Below, piece after piece: positions 11,779 to 20,128 of a stretch of 32,830 bases of DNA. The notes under the pieces were generated by a model. That model was given only the letters and a program-made list of their open reading frames with translations, ran no database searches and had not been told where the DNA came from. The translations under genes were made by a program, and so were the position numbers. The DNA comes from Actinomycetota bacterium (GTDB lineage: Bacteria; Actinomycetota; Humimicrobiia; Humimicrobiales; Humimicrobiaceae): assembly GCA_028695395.1 (NCBI GenBank), contig JAQVJB010000005.1, forward strand, positions 1 to 32,830, given 5' to 3'. The first letter of the stretch is position 1. Each line of letters opens with the position of its first letter.

Positions 11779-11854
11779 GGGGGTGTAGCTCAGCTGGGAG
11801 AGCACCTGCCTTGCAAGCAGGGGGTCAGCGGTTCGATCCCGCTCATCTCCACCA
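11779..11854 (+). tRNA. tRNA-Ala (anticodon TGC), CCA encoded
   Basis: Acceptor GGGGGTG/CATCTCC with G-U pairs, anticodon stem CCTGC/GCAGG with loop CTTGCAA, T-arm with GTTCGATCC, terminal ACCA. Confidence 0.97.
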
Positions 11855-12414
11855 TTTATACTGACTAAGAATTTTGGCCTCTTCACCAAATAATGTAGTT
11901 CGTATGGCGATTAATTAGTATGCCTGTATAAAAAGCCTGGCTATTCACCAGATAAAAGCGCAGCTATTTTAGGCTCTTTCCCAAAAACGGGGCATTTCAT
12001 TCTAATAACACATGGTTCCGGCATTCAAACTTTAATTTTCAAAACTATTCATCAAGTAATGAAATATTCATTCAGTTTCATAATGTTTAGTTATGCATTA
12101 AATGATAAAAGATAGAATCCAATAAAAAGCAATGGAGGCTGACCAGCATATAAGTAGTCATTTATTTAGCTGTTGATTATATAGAAAATAAAGGAATAAG
12201 GCATAGGGATGCAGGATGCTTTGAACGAAATTAATGAAAATCTCTTGAATAAAACATATTGCCCGATATTTTATTATAGCTTAATATATAAATGTTATTC
12301 TTATAATTGAAATATTTGCGGATTCAATTATCAAATGCTGATTACTGGCTGATGAACTTAAAGGTTCAACTTTTAGAAGAAAATATAAACTGGAAATGTA
12401 AAACGGAGACATAA

Positions 12415-13353
12415 ATGGAAATCAAGAAAAATTATCAATATGGCGGATGGAATAATTGTATTCTTATCAGTGGCGGAAAAATAAAGCTTATTATCGTTAC
12501 TGACATAGGACCAAGAGTTATAAGTTTTGGGGCCTGTGAAGGCAGGAACATGCTTAAGGAATTTACAGAATCATTAGGCAGCACAGGAGGAAAAGACTGG
12601 ATACCATATGGAGGGCATAGATTATGGCATTCACCTGAGGCTTCACCAAGAAGCTATTGTCCGGATAACAGCGAGGTTGATTATAAAATCGTAGGAAGCA
12701 CTGTCATACTGAGCCAGAAAACAGAAAGAAATACAGGGATTAAAAAGGAAATGGAGATAACTTTATTTGAGGAAAACAGTTTTGTTGAAATCGTACATAG
12801 AATAATAAATAAAAATCTATGGGCGATTGAAACAGCCCCCTGGGCAATAACCATGATGGCTGAGAACTGCAGGGCAATAATACCTCATGAGCCATTTCAG
12901 AGTTGGGATGAAAATCTTCTTCCTGTGAATTCAGTAAATCTATGGTCCTATACCAAAATGGCTGACCCGAGATTTAAGTGGCAGGATAAATATATACAAT
13001 TAAAACAAGACCCTGCCCTTTCATCCAGGCAGAAGATAGGAATTACGAGTAAGCAGTGCTGGATCGCGGGTGCCAATAAGGATGATTTGATGATTAAGAG
13101 ATTCTTCAGATTCCCTTTTGCAATTTATCCTGATTTGGGAAGCAATATAGAAGCTTATACAGATAAAGATGTCATTGAACTGGAAACATTGGGGTCTATG
13201 GAAGTAATCGAACCTGGAGAATATCTGGAACATACAGAGTACTGGTTTTATTTTCAGGCTGAATTGGGGGAAGATGAAGAAAGCCTTGATAAACAATTAA
13301 TCCCATTAATCGATGAGACAGAAAATATATTATATAAAACTAATGAAAGATAA
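12415..13353 (+). CDS. DUF4380-like mutarotase-fold protein
   Basis: YGGWNNCILISGGKIKLIIVTDIGPRVISFG…PYGGHRLWHSPEASPRSYCPDN…APWAITMMAENCRAIIP pattern. Confidence 0.75.
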   Translation: MEIKKNYQYGGWNNCILISGGKIKLIIVTDIGPRVISFGACEGRNMLKEFTESLGSTGGKDWIPYGGHRLWHSPEASPRSYCPDNSEVDYKIVGSTVILSQKTERNTGIKKEMEITLFEENSFVEIVHRIINKNLWAIETAPWAITMMAENCRAIIPHEPFQSWDENLLPVNSVNLWSYTKMADPRFKWQDKYIQLKQDPALSSRQKIGITSKQCWIAGANKDDLMIKRFFRFPFAIYPDLGSNIEAYTDKDVIELETLGSMEVIEPGEYLEHTEYWFYFQAELGEDEESLDKQLIPLIDETENILYKTNER

Positions 13354-13357
13354 AAAT

Positions 13358-14362
13358 ATGACTCCTAAAGATTTAGTAAAAAACATACTTGCAGGTCAGA
13401 AGACTGAAAGAAAAGCAGTCCTCAATCCTGTATCTTCTACCACTGTCGTGCAGATGGAGATAATGGACGCATTTTTCCCGGAAGCACATTTTGATGCAAA
13501 AAAAATGTTCGAACTTTCAAGAGCAAATTATGAAGTTCTCGGATATGACGCAATAATGCCTATCTTTTCTGTAGTAATTGAAGCTTTTGCAAACGGGTGC
13601 GAAGTAGACTGGGGCAATCCTGAAATGATGCCACAGATAAAAGGAAAGCTTTGGAAGGATTATAAGGATATTGAAATAAAAAAGAACTTTCTTGACAATT
13701 ATGCGGTTAAAGCAGTTCTTGACTGCATAAGTATGCTTAAGTCTAAATATCCGGAAGTTGCAATAATAGGAAAAGTATTCGGACCATGGACTTTGTCCTA
13801 TGATTTTTTTGGAGTCGAAGATTTCCTGATAAAGAGCATAATAAATCCGAATGAGGTTAAAGACATATTGGAAAAATTAAGCGAGATCACAGTAAGATTT
13901 GCACAGGCCCAGATAGATGCAGGGGCTGATTTTATGACAGTTGCAGATCATGCTACAAAAGATCTCTGCAGCCCATTAGCTTACAGGGATTTTTTGATTC
14001 CCATACATTCAATGCTGGTAAAGGAAATAGAAGTACCTATAATGCTCCATATCTGTGGTGATACGCTTGATAGAATTGACTATATCTGCCAGACAGGAGT
14101 ATCTTTTTTTCATTTTGAATCAAAAGTAGAAGCATCTAAAGCGGTAGAGACCTGCGGGGGCAGAACCAAGCTGATAGGTAATATCAATAATCCACTTACA
14201 TTATTATTTAAAAGACCGAAAGATGTAAGGGCACAAGTATTTAATGCGATTAAAAGTGGAATTGATATAATAGGGCCAGAGTGCGCAGTCCCTCTGACTA
14301 CACCGCTTGAAAACTTGATAGAAATAGCAATTGCAACAAAAGATTTTAAAAATATTCATTAA
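13358..14362 (+). CDS. MtaA/CmuA-type methyltransferase, uroporphyrinogen decarboxylase (URO-D) superfamily
   Basis: URO-D-like fold: QAQIDAGADFMTVADHATKDLCSPLAYRDFLIPIHSML…PIMLHICGDT (HxC zinc motif)…LIGNINNPLTLLFKRPKDV…GIDIIGPECAVPLTTPLENL. Homolog-like start MTPKDLVKNIL at 13358 rather than 13313. Confidence 0.85.
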   Translation: MTPKDLVKNILAGQKTERKAVLNPVSSTTVVQMEIMDAFFPEAHFDAKKMFELSRANYEVLGYDAIMPIFSVVIEAFANGCEVDWGNPEMMPQIKGKLWKDYKDIEIKKNFLDNYAVKAVLDCISMLKSKYPEVAIIGKVFGPWTLSYDFFGVEDFLIKSIINPNEVKDILEKLSEITVRFAQAQIDAGADFMTVADHATKDLCSPLAYRDFLIPIHSMLVKEIEVPIMLHICGDTLDRIDYICQTGVSFFHFESKVEASKAVETCGGRTKLIGNINNPLTLLFKRPKDVRAQVFNAIKSGIDIIGPECAVPLTTPLENLIEIAIATKDFKNIH

Positions 14363-14385
14363 TATGCCTCGGATTGGAATATATG

Positions 14386-14865
14386 ATGTCAAGAATATGG
14401 GTTGAGCTTTTTTTAGGCAAAATAGGAAAGTATCTGATAGACTTCTTTTCAAAATACTATATATGGTTTGTACCAGTAGTTATTTTGTATGGCATATTTA
14501 TGGCATTATCTTCTTATAACCTTAGGAGGATGGAAAAGAAAATATCTGGCGATATAGCCAAACAGGCAAAATATCTTATAAGAAGAAATCCTGAAATTAA
14601 TTTTTTAGGGATTGTTGAGAATATAGTCATTGACTGGGAAGAAATTGTGAGGTCATATTCTTTTTTCCCTTTTATAGCAAATGAATTTGACCTTTGGGTT
14701 GCCAGGACGTCCTCAAAGACTCTCAGGTCTTTTATATTTGGAGATGAGAATAAAATCCGCGTAATACTTGAAAGAAAAAATATTTACTTTAAGGAACTAT
14801 CTGGTGGTGTGCGTAAGAATCTTTATGCAGACATTACAAAAAGGATTTTTAAGAGAAAAGCTTGA
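14386..14865 (+). CDS. Hypothetical membrane-anchored protein
   Basis: ORF with one N-terminal hydrophobic segment and a basic soluble tail. Start uncertain (TTG 14374, ATG 14383 or 14386). Its 3' end overlaps the convergent gene by 17 nt. Confidence 0.6.
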   Translation: MSRIWVELFLGKIGKYLIDFFSKYYIWFVPVVILYGIFMALSSYNLRRMEKKISGDIAKQAKYLIRRNPEINFLGIVENIVIDWEEIVRSYSFFPFIANEFDLWVARTSSKTLRSFIFGDENKIRVILERKNIYFKELSGGVRKNLYADITKRIFKRKA

Positions 14866-16153
14866 ATATAGGCTCTATTACCTTGGCAAGTATCCAGTAT
14901 ATTAAATTGGAACCCATTCCCATGCTTGAGTAATTATTAAACCCTTCGACTATCTGCTCCCCTGATTCGCCTGACAGGAAGTTTGTTATAAACCCGGTCA
15001 TATTTGTAGAAATAAGAAGTATTAAAGGGATTATTATTATGGCTGAAATAAAACTTCTGAAAATATCGCCGCGCGACAAGCTTATAACCCAGATAAGTAT
15101 AAGAGGTATAATAATAAGATCTGCGCCAGGGAGCATATTATTTCCAGGCAGTATTGTTGCAATATAAACGGTAAGAGGAATCATTATTGTCGACAAACCG
15201 ATAACCGAAGAGTTGCCGGCAAGCATAAGTGGATTTATTCCGACATATATTGTCCTTTTGGTAATTTTGCTATTGATGAAAGTTCTCATATCATTGATTA
15301 TCGGTATGGCTCCTCGGTAAAGAAGGGATATTGCTCTGGGCATGAGGATTGCAATGACTGCAAGATAGACTCCGGAATAAAAACTATATAATATGCTGGG
15401 CCATAAATTAAAAGAAAACTCTTTGTATTTTGTAATCGCTCCTATTATGAACCCCATTATAAACCCTATTATCATAGGTTCCCCTGCCAGGCCGAGTTTA
15501 TACTGTATCTCTTCATAAAAAATATTTACTTTTTTAAGAAAGGGTATCTTATTAAATAAGTAATTAATCAGGTTAGGAATAGGAGCCCATACAATAGTGG
15601 AAGGGTTTGGCAGGGATATTCCTTTAATACCATAATAGTTTTCAATATATGGGGCATATATATCAGCTATCACAAAAGTTACTGTTGCAATAACTCCAGC
15701 AAATAAGAAACCCATCCAGTAGACACCGGTTATTTCATAAACAAGTATTCCTGAGAACAAGGATATCCACAGATTCCATATATCAAGGTTGATTGTCCTG
15801 GTCAATCTTAAAAACAGCATCATAATATTGATACCGACAAGAAGTAAAAAAATAAAAATAGTATAAGGAGCATAAATATCTACTTTTTGTGCGATAAACC
15901 ATCCAGTATCGATAACCTGGAAAGTTTTTAAAGAAGAAGAGACAATAGTATTTATTATGGGATTAAAAAACGATATGTAGAAGAACATAAGTATTGAGAA
16001 AGTAAAAAGTCCAAGATAAGTAAAGGCTGCATTTTTTAATAAAGTTAGCTTGTTTCTTGAGACTATAAGTCCGATAAGCAAGAATAAGATAGATATTAAA
16101 CCTATAGGACCTATAGCAACGAAGACTTGTGTTATTTTAATTAAGAAATCCAT
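14849..16153 (-). CDS. PTS galactitol-type EIIC (GatC-like) membrane permease
   Basis: Polytopic protein with INPLMLAGNSSVIGLSTIMIPLTVYIATILPGNNMLPGADLIIIP, characteristic of the Gat-family EIIC. Confidence 0.8.
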   Translation of the reverse strand: MDFLIKITQVFVAIGPIGLISILFLLIGLIVSRNKLTLLKNAAFTYLGLFTFSILMFFYISFFNPIINTIVSSSLKTFQVIDTGWFIAQKVDIYAPYTIFIFLLLVGINIMMLFLRLTRTINLDIWNLWISLFSGILVYEITGVYWMGFLFAGVIATVTFVIADIYAPYIENYYGIKGISLPNPSTIVWAPIPNLINYLFNKIPFLKKVNIFYEEIQYKLGLAGEPMIIGFIMGFIIGAITKYKEFSFNLWPSILYSFYSGVYLAVIAILMPRAISLLYRGAIPIINDMRTFINSKITKRTIYVGINPLMLAGNSSVIGLSTIMIPLTVYIATILPGNNMLPGADLIIIPLILIWVISLSRGDIFRSFISAIIIIPLILLISTNMTGFITNFLSGESGEQIVEGFNNYSSMGMGSNLIYWILAKVIEPIFKLFS

Positions 16154-16369
16154 ATAAATAAAGCGATAACCTTTGTTTCATTATATTGCATAAAAATTTA
16201 AGCTTACTATATCAAAATTTACCGATTTATTTAACAAAAGATAAAAAAATGATTTTCATCTTCTCCGTAGATGAAATTTAAAAATAGCTGAAAGAACATT
16301 AAGTAATATTTTTTTCAATAAAATTTTTAATGTGGTATATTCTCAATAATAAATTTTTATTTATAAATA

Positions 16370-16720
16370 TTGGAAAAGCAGAGTTGCCGGATGTTAAAAG
16401 ATGAAGAGACCAAGATAGTCTTATTCTGCATTAACTGTAATGAGGAAACCGAACATTCAGTTAATTATATAGGCGAATATCTTAAGAGTATCCAGTGTGA
16501 TAAGTGCAAAAAGAAATTTGAGATTGACAGGAGACATTTAAGGACTGTCTTTGCTGAAGATTTTATAGAAAGAGTACTTTCAAAACCCCACAGAATGACA
16601 AAAGATTTCAAAGAAGCTATGGCTTATATGGTCCCATTTTTCCCAAAAAGACTTTTCAGGGAACCAAAAAAAGTAATAAAGGAAATCATCGAAGTCCTCA
16701 GGAAGAAAAATGGGGATTAG
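16370..16720 (+). CDS. Small zinc-ribbon-like protein of unknown function
   Basis: CINCNEETEHSVNYIGEYLKSIQCDKC (CxxC…CxxC) with a basic C-terminus. Start uncertain (TTG 16370 or ATG 16391). Confidence 0.6.
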   Translation: MEKQSCRMLKDEETKIVLFCINCNEETEHSVNYIGEYLKSIQCDKCKKKFEIDRRHLRTVFAEDFIERVLSKPHRMTKDFKEAMAYMVPFFPKRLFREPKKVIKEIIEVLRKKNGD

Positions 16721-16825
16721 ATAAATTTTTAATGCAATAATCCTCGAAATGTTGTATTTTTTATATTTGATTTTTAAGTATTTATAATTATTTGTTTTAT
16801 ATTTGAATTTTGAAGGGAGAAGCAA

Positions 16826-18217
16826 ATGGAAGAGAAAAATTTTGATCTGGTAGTTTTAGGCGGAGGACCAGGCGGATATGTAGCCGCAATAAGAGCGAAG
16901 AAGCTTGGTATTGATGTTGCAGTAATTGAGAAGGAAAATCTGGGTGGGGTCTGCCTGAACTGGGGATGCATACCGACAAAGGCACTTGCCCATACCTCAG
17001 ATGTAATTGAAGCAATGAAGAAATCTGCTGAGCTTGGAATAAACATCACGGGTCCTGATATTGATTTTTCAAAGGTTATGGAAAGAAAAGATAAAGTTGT
17101 TTATATGAACAGGGCAGGGCTTGAATATAATTTTAAAAAGAACCAGATTGAAATAATAAGAGGCGAAGGCAAACTAGTTTCCCGTAATAAAATAATGGTT
17201 AAAGGAAGCGACGGAAGCAGCACAGAAGTCAATGCAAAGAATATAATAGTTGCTACCGGTTCTCATGCATCAAGTGTTCCTCCCTTTAATCTTGATAATG
17301 AAGGCATACTTGATAATGTCGGCATTTTAAGCCTTAAAGAACTTCCCGAATCCATGCTTGTTGTAGGCGGTGGCGTAGTAGGCTGTGAATTTTCAAGTGT
17401 TTTTGCAACACTTGGCACAAAAGTGACAATAGTTGAATTAATGCCCAGCATTTTACTTAATGAAGATGAAGAAGTTTCTTCTCTTATTAATAAAGTATTT
17501 ACCAAAAAAGGGATAAATGTCCACACTGGCGTAACGGTTGAAAATGTAAATAAGGAAAACAATAAATATACATGTAAGTTAAGTAACGGCGAATCAATTA
17601 CAGTTGACAAGATTTTGATTTCAGTAGGAAGGAAACCTAATTCGGATAATATAGGACTTGCAGAAGCCGGAATTGAAACTGATGCAAAAGGATTTATAAA
17701 AGTCGACGCATATTTAAGGACAAATGTCGATAATATTTTTGCAATAGGCGATGTAATCGGCGGCTATCAGCTTGCTCATGTCGCATCTGCTGAAGGTCTT
17801 ATTGCCGTGGATAATGTTTTAAATAAAAATAAAGAAATGAAGTATGATGTTATCCCTTGGGCTATATTTACTATACCGGAAATAGGCACAGTGGGACTTA
17901 GCAGGAAACAAGCTGAAGAAAAAGGTTATGAAGTCTGCATGGGCATGTTCCCGTTTAAAAACAGCGGTAAAGCTGTAGCAATACAGGACAATGAAGGATT
18001 TATAAAAATATTTACAGATTCGTCTACTGGAGAAATACTCGGTTCCACCATAGTAGGTCCGAGAGCTTCAGATCTTATTCATGAAGTAGCTCTTGCAATG
18101 AGCGGCGAGCTTACTGTGGACCAGATTGCAGAGACAGTTCATGCTCATCCGACATTATCCGAAGCTGTAATGGAAGCAGCAGAGGATTGCTTCGGGCTTT
18201 CAGTCCATAAAGTATAA
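16826..18217 (+). CDS. lpdA: Dihydrolipoyl dehydrogenase
   Basis: FDLVVLGGGPGGYVAAIRA, redox-active GGVCLNWGCIPTKAL, second Rossmann GGGVVGCEFSSVFATLG, HAHPTLSEAVMEAA C-terminal motif. SD AGGGAGAAG. Confidence 0.95.
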   Translation: MEEKNFDLVVLGGGPGGYVAAIRAKKLGIDVAVIEKENLGGVCLNWGCIPTKALAHTSDVIEAMKKSAELGINITGPDIDFSKVMERKDKVVYMNRAGLEYNFKKNQIEIIRGEGKLVSRNKIMVKGSDGSSTEVNAKNIIVATGSHASSVPPFNLDNEGILDNVGILSLKELPESMLVVGGGVVGCEFSSVFATLGTKVTIVELMPSILLNEDEEVSSLINKVFTKKGINVHTGVTVENVNKENNKYTCKLSNGESITVDKILISVGRKPNSDNIGLAEAGIETDAKGFIKVDAYLRTNVDNIFAIGDVIGGYQLAHVASAEGLIAVDNVLNKNKEMKYDVIPWAIFTIPEIGTVGLSRKQAEEKGYEVCMGMFPFKNSGKAVAIQDNEGFIKIFTDSSTGEILGSTIVGPRASDLIHEVALAMSGELTVDQIAETVHAHPTLSEAVMEAAEDCFGLSVHKV

Positions 18218-18254
18218 TAAACAAATATTTGGCATTAAAAGACATATTTTTATT

Positions 18255-19070
18255 ATGTTTAAGTTGTTGGTTACAGATGTAGACGGAACTTTGCTAGACC
18301 ATCAGTCAAAGCTTACTGATTTAAACAAAAGAGCAATAAAAGACTGTATAAATGCAGGCATAAAGGTGGTAATTGCAACCGGTAAATCTTTTTCAGCCGT
18401 AGAGCACCTGATAAAAGAATTTAATTTACAGCTCCCCCAGATTACTCTGGGTGGAGCTATGACTGTCACACCTGACGGTAAGGTAATCGATTCTTTCACT
18501 ATTCCTGAAAAGATCTATCATGAAATAATCGATGCAGTTAGGGCTAAAGGTTATGAGCCCTTAATTGCAACTGTAGAAGGAAAAATATATTATCAGAAAT
18601 TTGTTCCTGAGATGAAAAATGTGATGGAGATAGGTGAAACACTTTATGAAGCTGATAATATTAAAAAAGATATATATGCAAAACATTCTGTCAGCATTTT
18701 CTTATCCATTACAGCAGATGATCCTTTGGATTCTTATATTAGAAAAGAATTCGGGAAAAGGATGCTTATATCTCGTTCAGGCAAATATTTTTTTGATATT
18801 TTAAACATCAAGGCATCAAAAGGAAATTCTTTAAAAAAGCTAATCAAAAGACTAAAGATTTCTAAAGAAGAAGTCATAAGTTTTGGCGACAGCCAGAATG
18901 ATATCAGCCTTTTTAAAGAATCCGGTTTCAGTATTGCAGTAAAAAATTCCTATCCGGAGTTAATTGAGTTAGCAGATGCGATAACTGATGAAAATCATAA
19001 ATCGGGTTTAGGGAAAGCAATATATAAATATATATTACATAAAACGGTAAGTACTGAAGCCGAATTTTAA
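18255..19070 (+). CDS. HAD superfamily Cof-type hydrolase
   Basis: LLVTDVDGTLLDHQSKLTD (DxDGT), VIATGKSF, KGNSLKKLIKRL…EEVISFGDSQNDISLFKESGFSIAVKNS. Confidence 0.92.
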   Translation: MFKLLVTDVDGTLLDHQSKLTDLNKRAIKDCINAGIKVVIATGKSFSAVEHLIKEFNLQLPQITLGGAMTVTPDGKVIDSFTIPEKIYHEIIDAVRAKGYEPLIATVEGKIYYQKFVPEMKNVMEIGETLYEADNIKKDIYAKHSVSIFLSITADDPLDSYIRKEFGKRMLISRSGKYFFDILNIKASKGNSLKKLIKRLKISKEEVISFGDSQNDISLFKESGFSIAVKNSYPELIELADAITDENHKSGLGKAIYKYILHKTVSTEAEF

Positions 19071-19072
19071 GT

Positions 19073-19101
19073 TTGACAACTGGGTAAATTCACATTATTC
19101 T
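19073..19101 (+). promoter_or_regulatory. Candidate sigma70-type promoter
   Basis: TTGACA (19073-19078), 17-nt spacer, TATTCT (19096-19101). Confidence 0.5.
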
Positions 19102-19239
19102 TTAAAAATGATTTGAATCTTTTTTAGTAAAAAATTGCTTTTTTAGATATTTTGAATTAAATTATTAGTTATCTTAAAACATTCACCATATACACAATCA
19201 TAATCAAATAAATAGTTTAAAAAATTATTTTAAAATTCA

Positions 19240-19611
19240 ATGACAGAAGCTAGTAGCGTAATCCTTAATAAAAAAATTAAATTTTCACTTCTAAGAACTG
19301 TTACCAAGGAAGAATTCATTGGAAAAATAGTTGAATTTGCCAATAGTGTTGTAAACTTTCTTATAAATAGTGGCTGCGAAAAGATAGGGCATATTAATTT
19401 TATTGCAACTACCGATGGGGAAGATTATCTTCAGGTTAATATAACTGAATGTGCTGAGAGACCAAAAATAAAGGATTTTTTAAGGAAGAAATTCAATAAA
19501 GTAAGTACGACTTTGAATATAATTGAATTCGGTGTGAAAAAAGAACAAATAGATAATAAAATAAATGAAGAAATAGAAAATATTGAAGCTTATTTTAATT
19601 CAAATAAATAA
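19240..19611 (+). CDS. Hypothetical protein, 123 aa
   Basis: Open frame with a plausible composition, ATG start and candidate upstream promoter. No recognised family. Confidence 0.6.
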   Translation: MTEASSVILNKKIKFSLLRTVTKEEFIGKIVEFANSVVNFLINSGCEKIGHINFIATTDGEDYLQVNITECAERPKIKDFLRKKFNKVSTTLNIIEFGVKKEQIDNKINEEIENIEAYFNSNK

Positions 19612-19653
19612 AATACAAAATTCTATCAGGCTATAAGAAGTTATTTAAAATCC

Positions 19654-20121
19654 ATGATTGTAAAAAAGCGTATTTTCCAAATTAATTTTATTATAATTTC
19701 ATTAATCTTAATATTTATCATGCTTTCTCCAGGCTGTTCGAAATCAAGCGATAATAAAGAATCTCCTACTGAAGCAGGCAGTGTCAATATCGATAAAGAA
19801 GAATCAGGTATTTATAAAGAAATTACAGTTGATGAAGCTTATGAAATGATAAAGAGCGGAGATTATCAGATTCTTGATGTAAGGACACCGGATGAATACG
19901 CCGAAGGCCATATAGAAGATTCCATACTTATTCCTCTTTCAGAATTAGAAAACAGGTTTAAAGAGCTCGATAAGAATATGCCTGTCATAGTTTACTGCAG
20001 AACAGCCAATAGAAGCACTACAGCATCAGAAATCTTAAAAAAAGAGGCGTTTGAAGAAATATACAATATGCTTGGCGGGATAACTGATTGGTCTGCAAAA
20101 GGATATCCCGTAGAGAGATAA
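19654..20121 (+). CDS. Rhodanese-domain lipoprotein
   Basis: Signal peptide with lipobox-like LSPGC; QILDVRTPDEYAEGHIEDSILIPLSEL; active-site loop VYCRTANRS. Confidence 0.9.
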   Translation: MIVKKRIFQINFIIISLILIFIMLSPGCSKSSDNKESPTEAGSVNIDKEESGIYKEITVDEAYEMIKSGDYQILDVRTPDEYAEGHIEDSILIPLSELENRFKELDKNMPVIVYCRTANRSTTASEILKKEAFEEIYNMLGGITDWSAKGYPVER

Positions 20122-20128
20122 AAATATT

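Noticed and set aside
11970-12010. Possible insertion-sequence end (GGCTCTTTCCC-like sequence)
   Set aside because: No matching second end, target duplication or transposase reading frame could be identified; only mentioned under the intergenic finding.
12209-12310. 33-codon ORF (MQDALNEINENLLNKTYCPIFYYSLIYKCYSYN) in the interval after tRNA-Ala
   Set aside because: Weak ribosome site and no recognisable features; length is expected by chance in AT-rich DNA.
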